A DNA stretch of 64,000 nucleotides from Bryobacterales bacterium (GCA_026954325.1 JAIXKK010000126.1:1-64000); one strand, 5' to 3'; numbered from the stretch's first letter, positions 44,479 through 54,310 are shown. The notes: generated by a model not told the origin, from the letters alone. Translations and numbers: made by a program.

Positions 44479-45507
44479 CTATTGTAGTTGGCGCAGCGCC
44501 CAGAGGGCATGTCCGGCGACGACATCGTCGGTTGACCGGGCCAGCCGCCGCAACGGCTCCTGGAAACGCCGGAGGCCGCTATTGCCCATCGCCACGGCAA
44601 CGTTCCGCAAGAATCCGCGGTATCGCGCCCGCTCGACGGGAGATCCGCGAAACATCTCCCGGAACTCTTGTTCCGTCACCGCGGCCAACTGCTCGAGGGG
44701 CGGGGATTCAAAGCGTGGGGAAAACGCGGGCTCCGTAGTGAGAGCGGCACGGCGGTTCCAGGGGCAGACGTCCTGGCAGATGTCGCATCCGAACACGTGC
44801 CAGCCCATGCGCGCGCGGTGCTGCTCGTCAATGGGTCCATGAAGTTCGATGGTGAAATAAGAGATGCACAGGCGGGCATCGAGTTGCCAACCGTGCGGTC
44901 CAGGCACGAGCGCCCCGGTGGGGCAGGCATCGATGCAGCGCCGGCAGGTTCCGCAGCGGTCCGGCGCGGGGGTGTCGGGATCCAATTCGGCGGAAAGGAG
45001 CATCTCGCCGAGGAACACCCAGGAACCCAGGCTCTGATTGATCAGGCAGGTGTTCCTGCCGATCCAGCCGAGACCGGCCATTCGGGCATAGCCGCGTTCG
45101 AGCAGGGGGGCGGTGTCGACGCAGATCCGGTGCTCGACGCCTTCAATTTGCCGCGCCACGTTTTCCAGGCCCAGGCGAACAATCCGGTGGTAATCGTCTC
45201 CCCAGGCGTAGCGGGAGATCCATCCCAACTCGCGCGGCGTACGCGACGTGGAATAGGGCTGGGGGCCGTTGTAGACCTTGCCGACGCACAGAAGAGAGCG
45301 CGCCGAGGGGAGCAGGCTCCGTGGATCCATGCGGAGGGCGGCGCGGTGGTCAGTGAGGTAGGACATCCGGCCGACCATTCCGCGGCGGACCCAGTCGTCG
45401 AACCAGAACCTGTCGGCGAGCGGTTCGGCGGCGGCAATTCCGGCCAGTTCGAAGCCTGCCTGGCGAGCCAAAGATTTCAATTTTGAGGCCTGGAGGGAAG
45501 GAGGCAA
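44479..45507 (-). CDS. queG: Epoxyqueuosine reductase
   Basis: 342 aa from a TTG at 45507, preferred to an ORF start at 45567 because AAAGGA lies 8 nt upstream and family members begin near this point. It reduces epoxyqueuosine to queuosine in tRNA anticodons, using cobalamin and two [4Fe-4S] clusters. The cluster motifs CGTCRRCIDACPTGA and CDICQDVCPWN are visible, as is GWIGRNTCLI in the cobalamin domain and a final HEAT-like tail (VVAGHALWALRQLQ). No other queuosine gene is in the window. Confidence 0.92.
   Translation of the reverse strand: MPPSLQASKLKSLARQAGFELAGIAAAEPLADRFWFDDWVRRGMVGRMSYLTDHRAALRMDPRSLLPSARSLLCVGKVYNGPQPYSTSRTPRELGWISRYAWGDDYHRIVRLGLENVARQIEGVEHRICVDTAPLLERGYARMAGLGWIGRNTCLINQSLGSWVFLGEMLLSAELDPDTPAPDRCGTCRRCIDACPTGALVPGPHGWQLDARLCISYFTIELHGPIDEQHRARMGWHVFGCDICQDVCPWNRRAALTTEPAFSPRFESPPLEQLAAVTEQEFREMFRGSPVERARYRGFLRNVAVAMGNSGLRRFQEPLRRLARSTDDVVAGHALWALRQLQ
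44481..44486 (-). promoter_or_regulatory. -10 element for the TPR operon, 8 nt before its GTG
   Basis: TACAAT on the minus strand, 8 nt before the start at 44472 and overlapping the queG stop codon. No ribosome-binding site is present, consistent with leaderless initiation. Confidence 0.45.
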
Positions 45508-45758
45508 GTGACTGATTCCTTTGATACTATGCTCAAATGTACAATTAAACAGCGATGTGTCTTCCAAGACTCGGTCCCGTTCAATGCCTCATTTGGCCAC
45601 ACAACGCTGAAAATGCGCATTTTGATTAATTGCCGTGGGACTTGGCGGCTGGTTCCGATATACTGCACACGTGGCACTCGTGTAGTAAAGCCCAAGGGAT
45701 AGTTTAACCACAGCGACATCCATCTGATCACGCACGGAGGATGAGGAGATTTTAAGGA

Positions 45759-47876
45759 ATGCATAAACCGATCAAGTACGTGGAAAAAGCGGTTTCGTAC
45801 ACCGCCAATGCAGCTTGGGCCATCTATGACCGGCTCAACGCGATCCGCCCGAACCCTTCGTTCACCCCGAGGTGGTCTGACAAACCTCTGCTGAAGTCCT
45901 GGGAGAAGACGAAGCCGCCACTGGGGTGGCCTCGCGAGACGGATTCCCTTTGCCCCAAGTGCGTTCCCGAGACCCGCAAAGAGATTCTGGACGGGAAGAA
46001 GGATTGGAAGGATCTGATCCACGAAAAGGTGGGAGAGATCAAGGCGCGGATCATCGAGCGCGACGGCAAGATCATGATGGTGAAGGAGTGCCCCATCCAC
46101 GGCAAGTTCGAGGACATAATGTCCATCGACACGGCGTTCTACAAGCACCTGGAGGAGTCATTCCCGGGACGCGACATCCGCGCCCACAACGATGACAAGC
46201 TGCACAACCACGGCTCCTCGACGGTTCGCCACGGGCGGGGTTCCGTGCTCACGGTGGACCTGACGAACCGATGCAACATGATGTGCGATCCCTGTTTCAT
46301 GGACGCCAACCAGGTTGGTTTCGTGCATGAGTTGACCTGGGATGACATCAAGCAACTGCTGGACAACGCGATTACGATCAAGCCGCGCCGGCAGATGTCG
46401 GTGCAGTTCTCGGGCGGCGAGCCGACGCTATCGCCGTACTTCCTGGATGCTATCCGGTACGCGCGCAAAGTCGGCTATCAGAGCGTCCAGGCGGCTACCA
46501 ACGGCATCGAGTTCGCCAAGAGCCCCGAATTCTGCCGCCAGGCCGCGGAAGCGGGTCTGCGCTATGCGTACCTTCAGTTCGACGGTGTCGGCAACGCGGC
46601 GAATTCCCACCGGGCGGTGGGAAACCTGTTTGACGTAAAGCTGCAAGCCATCGAGAACCTCTGGAACAACGGCGTGGACATCGTTCCGGTCACCACGATC
46701 GTCAACGGCATCAACAACGAGCAGGTGGGCCGGATCATTCAGTTCGCTCTCGACAACCCGAAGAAGATACCGTTTCTCAGCTTCCAGCCGGTGTCGTTCA
46801 CGGGCCGGGACGAGGCGATTTCCGACGAGCGGCGGAAAGCGCAGCGCTACACCCTTTCGCACCTCGCGCATGACGTGAAGAATCAGATGGGCATCGGCGA
46901 GCCGACCCGCGACTGGTTCCCGATCAGCTTCATCAGCACGTTCTCGGACTGGTCTGACCTGGTGAAGGGTCCCGAGGCGGACTGGGGACAGTTGAGCTGC
47001 GGTTGCCATCCGAACTGCGGCGTGGGCACGGCCATCATGGTGGATAAGGAAACGAAGGAGGCGGTTCCGGTTACGGCGTTCCTCAACGCGGACCGTCTGG
47101 CCAAGGATGTCGCCCGGGTCAATGACGGCGCGCGGAGCAAGAAGCTCTCGATGTTCGGCATGGCGCTGGCGGTGGCGCGGAACTATGATCCGTTCATGGC
47201 TCCCAAGCACTTCAAGATGACCGACTTGCTCAAGAAGTTCGATAAAACTTTCGGGGCCACGGGCAAGAACTACGGGCGCGTGGACGCGGGCCGCAGCAGA
47301 AAGGACATCGACGCGCGGCGCCAGGACCGTTGGAACTTCCTCTTCATCGTGGGCATGTGGTTCCAGGATCTGTTCAACTACGACTTCCGGCGTACCGAGC
47401 AATGCATCATTCCCTATGCGACGCAGGAAGGGGAGATCAGCTTCTGCGCTTACAACACCGGTATCGGATGGCGGAACATCATCGAGAAGATGCACATGAC
47501 CGCGACCCTCACCAAATGGTACGGCGACCGCGGCCGGCACGAAATCTTCGCGGGCGGCAAGGCGGTGAAGCTGGAAACCGCCGAGCATTCGATGACGCTG
47601 AGGGAAGATATCGTCACCAAGGAAACGCAAAAGGACCTCGACAAGCTGGGGATCGCCAAGACGGCTCGCGAGGAGAAGATCCGCGCGCGCGACGCCAAGC
47701 TGACGCACCAGGATCCGAAGGATGCCGAGATGATGCGTCTGTATCGCAAGCACGTGTTGAAGGAACCCGACAGCGTCGAGTTCGTGCCGCTGAGCACCAT
47801 CTCTCCAACCGCCAAACCGGCCCAGGGTCCCAAACCCAAACAGGCCGAGAAGGAAGTGGGCAGCTTCGGCGACTAA
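45759..47876 (+). CDS. Radical SAM protein resembling tetraether lipid synthase (Tes)
   Basis: 705 aa. The radical SAM cluster motif is C172-x3-C176-x2-C179 (RCNMMCDPCFMDAN), followed by SGGEPTLSP (218-226). Extra cysteines that may bind further clusters occur at 65/68 (CPKC), 111 (ECPIHG), 414/416/420 (CGCHPNC) and near 548 and 562. This architecture matches the MJ0619/Tes group, of which the archaeal Tes joins lipid tails to make membrane-spanning tetraethers. Acidobacteria make iso-diabolic acid and branched tetraethers, so a membrane-spanning lipid role is attractive but inferred. TTAAGGA precedes the ATG. The final 45 residues are a Lys/Pro-rich tail. Confidence 0.75.
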   Translation: MHKPIKYVEKAVSYTANAAWAIYDRLNAIRPNPSFTPRWSDKPLLKSWEKTKPPLGWPRETDSLCPKCVPETRKEILDGKKDWKDLIHEKVGEIKARIIERDGKIMMVKECPIHGKFEDIMSIDTAFYKHLEESFPGRDIRAHNDDKLHNHGSSTVRHGRGSVLTVDLTNRCNMMCDPCFMDANQVGFVHELTWDDIKQLLDNAITIKPRRQMSVQFSGGEPTLSPYFLDAIRYARKVGYQSVQAATNGIEFAKSPEFCRQAAEAGLRYAYLQFDGVGNAANSHRAVGNLFDVKLQAIENLWNNGVDIVPVTTIVNGINNEQVGRIIQFALDNPKKIPFLSFQPVSFTGRDEAISDERRKAQRYTLSHLAHDVKNQMGIGEPTRDWFPISFISTFSDWSDLVKGPEADWGQLSCGCHPNCGVGTAIMVDKETKEAVPVTAFLNADRLAKDVARVNDGARSKKLSMFGMALAVARNYDPFMAPKHFKMTDLLKKFDKTFGATGKNYGRVDAGRSRKDIDARRQDRWNFLFIVGMWFQDLFNYDFRRTEQCIIPYATQEGEISFCAYNTGIGWRNIIEKMHMTATLTKWYGDRGRHEIFAGGKAVKLETAEHSMTLREDIVTKETQKDLDKLGIAKTAREEKIRARDAKLTHQDPKDAEMMRLYRKHVLKEPDSVEFVPLSTISPTAKPAQGPKPKQAEKEVGSFGD

Positions 47877-47904
47877 CTTCGCCGGAGGGCCTTTAGCAAA
47901 ATAG

Positions 47905-47942
47905 GGCCGCGCGGGGCTTAACGGCTCCGGCGGCCTTTTTTT
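47905..47942 (+). terminator. Intrinsic terminator after the Tes-like gene
   Basis: GGCCGC (47905-47910) pairs with GCGGCC (47930-47935), with inner GC pairs, followed by seven T. It lies 29 nt after the stop codon. Confidence 0.85.
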
Positions 47943-47963
47943 GCGGAGCAAGGGGATGCTCCG

Positions 47964-49679
47964 TCAGCGCGCCAACGCCAGCGCCGCTTTCAGCCCACCG
48001 ACACGCTGGATTCCGGGCACGAAGAACCCGCGGAGCATGTCTTCGTCAGTCCCAGCGGCCTCCGGGCGATCCGCCAGCCGCGCTCGACCGTCGTAGACGG
48101 CTGCCGCGAAGGCGCTCCACAATATGCCATCGGATACACCTTGCAGTTCGACCGGGCCCTTGGTGGTGGTCCGCAGCCAGGCGAGCGCGGTGAGAATATC
48201 CTGCACGCGGTTCTGGCTGTCCGTGCGCTGGAAGGTGTAGAAATGATCGGCTGCGGTGTAGCGCTCCCCGCGGGCCGCGCCTGTATTCCAGGCGTCAAGG
48301 TAGAGCACCGGCCGCCCGTTGGCGGGCACGGTTGCGCGCGCGGCGGCAGCGCCTTCGGAATCCACGACGAGAAGAGGAATACCCTTTCCCTTGAGATAAA
48401 TTCCGGGAACGCGATCCTCGCGTCCGGGGCGGCTCAGGGTGATGGATTCGCCATCCCGGACGCTCAGCACGCGGGCGGGGTTCTCGACCGATAGCGCGTA
48501 GCGCAGCGCCTCGCGGTCCGGGCGCGCCACCTGGGTCAGCCTGCGCCATGCGGCGAAGACGGCATCTTCACCGGGAAGCGCATTGGCGGGCATCGCTCTG
48601 CCGCTCCACACGAGCATGTCCTCGTCCTTTTCGACGGTGAACGGCTGTTCCATCACGGGATCTCCGTTGCCGGCGAGCAACACCTTGCCGAAAAACGTAT
48701 ACATCGCTTCGCGGCTTCCGCGGTGGTAGTTGTGAGGGGAATCGAATTGCACCACCCGCACCTGGCTGGCAGCGCCGTAGAGTTCGTAGACTTTCCTAAT
48801 CGCCGGATACTCGATTTTGGGGACGTTCTTCGTCCAATCGCCGGTGGCGGAGACGAGGAGCATCGGGCGCGGGGCCATCATGGCCGCGAAATCGACGTTG
48901 AACGTATCGTGCCGCAAACCCGGCGCGTTCTCGCAGGGCGAACCGCCCTGCATGATGCCGGACACCATGTTCACGGGAACATCGGCGCGGATACGGTCAT
49001 CGACGGCGGCGAGCAGAAACGTCTGCGTGCCGCCTCCGGAAGCGCCGGTGGCGGCGAGGCGCCCGGCATCGACATCGGGAAGAGAGGCGAGGAAATCCGC
49101 CGCGCGGAGGGAGTTCCACAATTGCAGACTCAATGGTCCGAAATTCCACAACTGTTCCTCGGGGCTTCCGAAGGCATGGGGAGTCTGTTTGGTGTCGTTG
49201 TAGCCCACCATGTCATAGGCAAAGACGACATAGCCCTGCCTGGCCAGGTTGATGGACCGCCCCGGGATGGAACCGAGATCGGTATTCTCGAGCCGTCCAT
49301 GTTTCCAGTGGCCGTGCGGCGTAAGGACACCGGGAAATTTCCCTTGTTTGCCGCGCGGGCGGTAGAGGTTGCCCCCGAGGTAGTAGCCGGGCATCGTTTC
49401 GAGCGCTACCTTCTCGATGGAATACCCGTCGCGGTCGAGGCGGGAGAAGATTTCGGCGTGCACGGGGCCGCGCCGGGGCATGGGCAAGAGTCCCGCGGCC
49501 GCCAGAATCTGCTTCTTCAGGCGCGCCTTGCGGGCCTCCCATTCGGCGCGGGAGGCATAGACCGGCATGGGGTAGGCAAAGCGGGTCCCTTCCACGGCCC
49601 TCCAGCGCGCGTCCTCGGAGGGGACTTGCCCCAAGGCAGCCAAGCAGGCCACGGCTGATGCGAGAGCGAGGATCTTCAT
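47964..49679 (-). CDS. Secreted alpha/beta hydrolase (acetyl-xylan-esterase/prolyl-oligopeptidase-like)
   Basis: 571 aa from the ATG at 49679, which overlaps the FadB stop (ATGA) and begins a signal peptide (MKILALASAVACLAALG); an ORF start at 49763 is unlikely. The hydrolase core contains the nucleophile elbow GASGGGTQT and a late SPHNYHRG with the catalytic His. Relatives in planctomycetes and acidobacteria act on acetylated polysaccharides or are uncharacterised. A C-terminal region of 200 residues has a second hydrolase-like half. Overlap with the FadB-type gene implies co-transcription, although the functions seem unrelated. Confidence 0.78.
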   Translation of the reverse strand: MKILALASAVACLAALGQVPSEDARWRAVEGTRFAYPMPVYASRAEWEARKARLKKQILAAAGLLPMPRRGPVHAEIFSRLDRDGYSIEKVALETMPGYYLGGNLYRPRGKQGKFPGVLTPHGHWKHGRLENTDLGSIPGRSINLARQGYVVFAYDMVGYNDTKQTPHAFGSPEEQLWNFGPLSLQLWNSLRAADFLASLPDVDAGRLAATGASGGGTQTFLLAAVDDRIRADVPVNMVSGIMQGGSPCENAPGLRHDTFNVDFAAMMAPRPMLLVSATGDWTKNVPKIEYPAIRKVYELYGAASQVRVVQFDSPHNYHRGSREAMYTFFGKVLLAGNGDPVMEQPFTVEKDEDMLVWSGRAMPANALPGEDAVFAAWRRLTQVARPDREALRYALSVENPARVLSVRDGESITLSRPGREDRVPGIYLKGKGIPLLVVDSEGAAAARATVPANGRPVLYLDAWNTGAARGERYTAADHFYTFQRTDSQNRVQDILTALAWLRTTTKGPVELQGVSDGILWSAFAAAVYDGRARLADRPEAAGTDEDMLRGFFVPGIQRVGGLKAALALAR

Positions 49680-51787
49680 GCGGCGGCAGCCCTCGATTTG
49701 TCGTACGCGGTGAATGTGGAGTTGTGCCTGGCCAGATGCTCGAGGAGCGGGGCCGGTTTCCAATGCTCACCGAAGCGGTCGTGGAACTGGCGCACCCTGG
49801 CGTAAACATTCGCGAGACCGGCGAGATCGGCGTATTTCATGGGGCCTCCGCGCCATGCCGGGAAGCCGTATCCGTTGATGTAGATGATATCGATGTCCAC
49901 GGAACGGAGCGCGAATCCTTCTTCGAGCACGCGCGCCCCTTCGTTGATCAGGGCATAGACGCAACGCTCGACAATCTCCTCACTGGTGGCGGGGTGCCGG
50001 GCAAGCCCGGCCTTGGCGGCGTATTCCCCGGCGAGGGCGAGCACCTCCGGATTTGGGGAAGGCTTGCGCGCGGCATCATAGATGTAGAATCCGCGCCCGG
50101 TCTTCTGGCCGTAATGCCCCGCCGCGCACAAGAGGGAGTCGAGTTCGGCGTAGCGGAGGCCGGGCTGTTCCAGGTGCTTGAACTCCTTCCGGATGCGGCA
50201 GCCGACATCGAGCCCGGCGAGGTCCTGCACGGCGAGCGGACCCATCGCCATCCCGAAGGCGTAGAGGGCGCCATCGACATGCTCCGGAGCGTTACCCTCT
50301 TCCACGAGAAACACGGACTCACGGCAATAGGGGGCGAACATCCGGTTTCCGACAAAGCCGCGGCAATTGCCCACCAGGACGCCGACTTTTTTCAGGCGGC
50401 GCGCCAGTTCCATTGAGGTGGCGATCACTTGCGCGCCGGTTGCCTTGCCGCGCACGATCTCGAGGAGGCGCATGACGTTCGCCGGACTGAAGAAGTGATG
50501 GCCGATGACCATGTGTGGACGTGAAGTCGCCGCGGCGATTTCGTCGATATCGAGCGTGGAGGTGTTTGACGCGAGGATTGCATCGGGACGCGTCACCTTG
50601 TCCAATTCGGCGAAGGTCCGCTTCTTCAGTTCCATGTCTTCGAACACCGCTTCGACGATGATATCGGCGTCTTCGAATCCGCCGTAGTTGACGTGAGGGG
50701 TGATCAGTTTCAACCGCTGGCCGGCGAACTCCTCCGTGAATCGTCCGCGCTTTACGGAATTGGCATAGTTTCGCGTGATGGTGGCCATGCCGCGGTCGAG
50801 AGCCGCCTCGTTGGCCTCTTTCAGAAGGACCGGGATACCGGCATTGGCATAGACCATGGCAATGCCTCCGCCCATGGTTCCGGCTCCGACGATGGCCACC
50901 CGCCGGATGGGCAGGGTTTCCACGTCCTTGCCTATGCCGGGCACCTTGGAGACAGTGCGCTCGCCGAAGAAGACGTGGATGAGGGCCTTCGATTGATCGG
51001 AGGCGAGGCATTGATCGAACAGCCGTGTCTCCACCTGGCAGCCCTCGCGGAAGGGCAGCCGCGAGGCGGCCTCAACGGCCTCAATCGCCGCGTGTGGAGC
51101 GGTCTGCCCGCGAAGGCGTTTCGAGGCGGCCTCGTGCGCGGCGGCAACCGCGTCCGGATCGGGAGCGGCAATCTTCTGGCTGGCCCGCGGCGGAGTCCGA
51201 GCCGTGGCATGGCGGGCGAAGGCGATGGCTCCGGGCAGCAGTTCACCTTCGATCAATTCGTCAATGATGCCTGCCGCCTTGGCCTCGGCGGCGCGGACGG
51301 GTTCGCCGAGTGAGCACATTTCCAGGGCCTTCCCGAGGCCGGCCAGACGCGGCAGGCGCTGGGTGCCTTGGCCTCCGGGTATAATCCCCAATTTGACCTC
51401 GGGCTGGCCCACCTGCGCGGTGGGGACGGCCACCCTGTAGTGGCAGGCCATGGCCACTTCCAGACCTCCGCCAAACGCCGTGCCGTGAATGGCGGCGACG
51501 ACGGGCTTGTCGCTGTCCTCCAAGTCCGCCAATAGCCGCAGGATGGGGTCGAGGCCACCATGATGGCCCGCGTGAATCTTCTCGAATTCCCGAATGTCGG
51601 CGCCGGCGATGAAGGTACGGCCTCGACCGGCAAGAACCACCGCCTCCACATCATCGTGCATCAATGCCCAGCGGAGTCCTTCCATGATGCCTTCGGGGAC
51701 GCCGGGGCTGAGGGCGTTCACGGGTGGATTGTCCACCGCGATGACAGCGACATTGCCTTCTTTGTAGTAGGAAACAAGGTTTGCCAT
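49676..51787 (-). CDS. Enoyl-CoA hydratase / 3-hydroxyacyl-CoA dehydrogenase fusion (FadB/FadJ-like)
   Basis: 703 aa. The N-terminal crotonase domain (1-190) has TFIAGADIREF, GTAFGGGLEVAM and the catalytic region GGQGTQRLPR. The dehydrogenase begins near 295 with VAIVGAGTMGGGIAM for NAD, continues with ASNTSTLDI and HHFFSPANVMRLLEI, and ends with two C-terminal helical domains. It hydrates trans-2-enoyl-CoA and oxidises 3-hydroxyacyl-CoA in beta-oxidation. Length is normal for the bifunctional type. A TATGAT hexamer lies 10 nt upstream of the ATG. No thiolase partner is nearby. Confidence 0.92.
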   Translation of the reverse strand: MANLVSYYKEGNVAVIAVDNPPVNALSPGVPEGIMEGLRWALMHDDVEAVVLAGRGRTFIAGADIREFEKIHAGHHGGLDPILRLLADLEDSDKPVVAAIHGTAFGGGLEVAMACHYRVAVPTAQVGQPEVKLGIIPGGQGTQRLPRLAGLGKALEMCSLGEPVRAAEAKAAGIIDELIEGELLPGAIAFARHATARTPPRASQKIAAPDPDAVAAAHEAASKRLRGQTAPHAAIEAVEAASRLPFREGCQVETRLFDQCLASDQSKALIHVFFGERTVSKVPGIGKDVETLPIRRVAIVGAGTMGGGIAMVYANAGIPVLLKEANEAALDRGMATITRNYANSVKRGRFTEEFAGQRLKLITPHVNYGGFEDADIIVEAVFEDMELKKRTFAELDKVTRPDAILASNTSTLDIDEIAAATSRPHMVIGHHFFSPANVMRLLEIVRGKATGAQVIATSMELARRLKKVGVLVGNCRGFVGNRMFAPYCRESVFLVEEGNAPEHVDGALYAFGMAMGPLAVQDLAGLDVGCRIRKEFKHLEQPGLRYAELDSLLCAAGHYGQKTGRGFYIYDAARKPSPNPEVLALAGEYAAKAGLARHPATSEEIVERCVYALINEGARVLEEGFALRSVDIDIIYINGYGFPAWRGGPMKYADLAGLANVYARVRQFHDRFGEHWKPAPLLEHLARHNSTFTAYDKSRAAAA

Positions 51788-51915
51788 TCCGCTTCAAATC
51801 ATAGCGCGAGGGGATGGCAGGGAGGGTGAAGAGCGGACGGAGGGAATGAAAGGGGGTAGAGGGGAAAGGTCGGCGGCGCCGAGTCCCGTGATGCAAGGCG
51901 CCGCCGGATAGACCT

Positions 51916-52581
51916 TTAGACGAGGTTGGGGATTTTGATGATCTTCTTCTGGATGGCGTATTGCACAAGCTGGGCCTTGTTGTGAATGTCGAGCTTGCGC
52001 ATGAGGTTGAACTTGTGCGCCTCGACCGTTTTTACGCTGAGGTTGAGGTCGCAGGCGATCTCTTTCACGGAATTGCCTTCGGCAAGCATCTTCAACACCT
52101 CGCGCTCACGCGTGGTGAGGGTGGCGAAGCGGGGAAGGCGGTTTGCCGATTTGATACGCGAACGGAAGTCGTCCACCAATTGGGAGAGCATGCGGGGGCT
52201 GAGGTAACTGCCTCCGCGGGCGACGTCGCGGACGGCGGCGACGAGTTGCGCCGCGGGAGAGTCCTTGAGCACATAACCGCTGGCGCCGACCTCCATGCCT
52301 TCGACGAGGTAGTCTTCATCGTCGTACATGGTGAGAAAGAGAATCTTTGTTTCGGGGCGATTTTTCTTGATCTGCCGTGTAGCCTCGAAGCTGCTCAAGC
52401 CTGGCATGCCGATGTCCATGAGAACAACATCCGGGCGGACTTCTCCTGCTTTGTCAACGGCATCGCCTCCGTTGGACGCCTCGCCCACCACCTCCATGTC
52501 GGGTTCGGCGGCGATCAGCGTTCGGATTCCTTGGCGGAAGAGAGTGTGATCATCCGCCAGCATGATTCGAATTTTTGGCAT
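51916..52581 (-). CDS. NarL/FixJ-type response regulator
   Basis: 221 aa. Receiver domain (1-120) with acidic pocket ADD (9-11), phosphorylation site Asp56 in VVLMDIGMPG, and Lys in YVLKDS. A LuxR-type HTH (about 150-215) has LTTREREVLKMLAEG and KEIACDLNLSVKTVEAHK. The partner histidine kinase lies just upstream on the same strand (19-bp gap), so the two form one system; the target genes are unknown. Confidence 0.92.
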   Translation of the reverse strand: MPKIRIMLADDHTLFRQGIRTLIAAEPDMEVVGEASNGGDAVDKAGEVRPDVVLMDIGMPGLSSFEATRQIKKNRPETKILFLTMYDDEDYLVEGMEVGASGYVLKDSPAAQLVAAVRDVARGGSYLSPRMLSQLVDDFRSRIKSANRLPRFATLTTREREVLKMLAEGNSVKEIACDLNLSVKTVEAHKFNLMRKLDIHNKAQLVQYAIQKKIIKIPNLV

Positions 52582-52600
52582 AAGTACGTCCGACGTTCGA

Positions 52601-54310
52601 TTAGTGTCTAACTACGGTCTTACTGCTTCCTTGAGCAACAGGTAAATCAATCGTGATACGAGTTCCATGCGGAAACCGCGTTTGCCGCCCGCGCGCCCTT
52701 TGGGGGATCCGCCCCGAATGCGGAGCAGGACGGCTTTCGAGAGAGAACCTTCCTCCCATGAGGACCACGCGTTCACGGATTCCCGCGAGACCGAATGAGT
52801 TTCTTTTCTCTAAAGCCTCTTCGACATGAAACCCGACGCCATCGTCTGCAACCTGCAATCTAAGTACCCCATCGGCAGTTGAGGCGGAAATGTTTACACG
52901 CGAAGCCATGGAATGCTTCGCAATGTTGTTACAACACTCCTGTACCAGCCTATATACGATGATCTCCAGCTTTTTCGGCAAGTTGTGCAGTTTGGCCAAC
53001 TGTAACTTGACTTTGGCCGGATGGACCCGCCGGAAGCGAGTAACCAGTTGCCGCAAGGAGGCTCCGAGCCCCAACTGCTCCAATACGGCGGGGCTCAAGG
53101 CGGCGATCAAGCGGCGAATCTCGAGAATGGTGCGCTCGGTCATTTCGCGCACTTCTCCCAGCCTTGACCTCGAAGCCGAATCCTCGGGCATCGATTGTTC
53201 AATCATTTCGAGCTGAAGCCGGACGCATAGGAGGGATTGACCTGCTTCGTCGTGCAGTTCTCTGCTGATGCGGCGCCGCTCGACCTCCTCGACATGGAGC
53301 ATATGTTCGGCGAGTGTCCGAACCTGCTCTTCGCGCTTGGCCAGATCCTCGACAAGGCGCGCCTTCTCCGCGGCCATGAGACAGCGTTCGGCGGCGGCGG
53401 CGAGCAGTTCCTGCTCCCGAGGCAGCCATTCGTAGTTCTTCCGGAAACCAAACTGGATGACTCCAGCGACGCGCGAACCCTCCACCAGTGGGATGGACCA
53501 GCAGGAAGCAAAACGTTTCGACCAGGAAGAGTCGAGCAGAACCCCACAGGCTCGTCCGCTGCCGTTCCCGTCCGCCTTTGTCCATTTCCAGCAGCGAGGG
53601 GCGTACAGTTTCCGCAGGACTTTGGCATCCCTGAGCAAGCCGTCCAAGGCGGGAACGGTGGGGCGGCGGCCACTGCCATCGACGCTGCCTTTGTGCTGCC
53701 AATCGCCGCTTTCGGGTTCGAGCAGGAAGAGATGCCCGGCGTCGGCGCGGCAAAAGTGGGCCAGGGTTGCCAGGAAGCGCCCCAGAAGCTCATCCAGATT
53801 CCGCGATTCCAGTTCTACCCGGAACAGTTCGTAGAAGGCCTGCGTCTCGGTTTCGCGCACCTGGTAGTAGGCGTTGTTCAGGGTGAGGATGACACAGAAG
53901 TGGAGTTGATCCCTGACCCACTGGAAGTTGAGGTATTCCTCCGGGAACATCTTTCGCAGCAGGGGGGTGAGGAGATTGTCGTACTCTTCGAGAGCCGTAA
54001 TGATCTGGCTCGGTGGGAGGTTGAGCTTGGCCAACCGCCGGCCGTTGTACTCGACTTGTTCGAAGAAGGAACCGGCCACCTGCCCGTTGGCCAACGACCT
54101 GGCCACCGCGCCCGGAGTGATGGCGGCGAGAGCAGCGCGTTCCCGGCTTCCCAGTTGCATCAGTTTGAGCCGCTTTTCGAAGCGCCTCTCAATGGAGTGG
54201 GCATGTGGCCGCAACAGGACAGCGAGCCGGCGCAGGTGGTTTCTGAGCTGATCGCTCAGCACGTCGGCGGCATCCGCAAGCACGGGAGATTTGCCGGTCA
54301 CAACCACCAC
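52601..54310 (-). CDS. Sensor histidine kinase (HisKA_3) with GAF-like sensor
   Basis: 569 aa, GTG start. No membrane segment, so a cytoplasmic sensor. Residues about 25-165 form a helical N-terminal domain of a kind common in acidobacterial kinases, whose fold I cannot name with certainty. A GAF-like domain covers about 175-310. The phosphoacceptor His353 is in ISRELHDEAGQSL (HisKA_3), and the ATPase motif DDGVGF lies near 495. C-terminal residues after about 545 are basic and poorly conserved. Paired with the response regulator at 51916. Confidence 0.88.
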   Translation of the reverse strand: MVVVTGKSPVLADAADVLSDQLRNHLRRLAVLLRPHAHSIERRFEKRLKLMQLGSRERAALAAITPGAVARSLANGQVAGSFFEQVEYNGRRLAKLNLPPSQIITALEEYDNLLTPLLRKMFPEEYLNFQWVRDQLHFCVILTLNNAYYQVRETETQAFYELFRVELESRNLDELLGRFLATLAHFCRADAGHLFLLEPESGDWQHKGSVDGSGRRPTVPALDGLLRDAKVLRKLYAPRCWKWTKADGNGSGRACGVLLDSSWSKRFASCWSIPLVEGSRVAGVIQFGFRKNYEWLPREQELLAAAAERCLMAAEKARLVEDLAKREEQVRTLAEHMLHVEEVERRRISRELHDEAGQSLLCVRLQLEMIEQSMPEDSASRSRLGEVREMTERTILEIRRLIAALSPAVLEQLGLGASLRQLVTRFRRVHPAKVKLQLAKLHNLPKKLEIIVYRLVQECCNNIAKHSMASRVNISASTADGVLRLQVADDGVGFHVEEALEKRNSFGLAGIRERVVLMGGRFSLESRPAPHSGRIPQRARGRQTRFPHGTRITIDLPVAQGSSKTVVRH

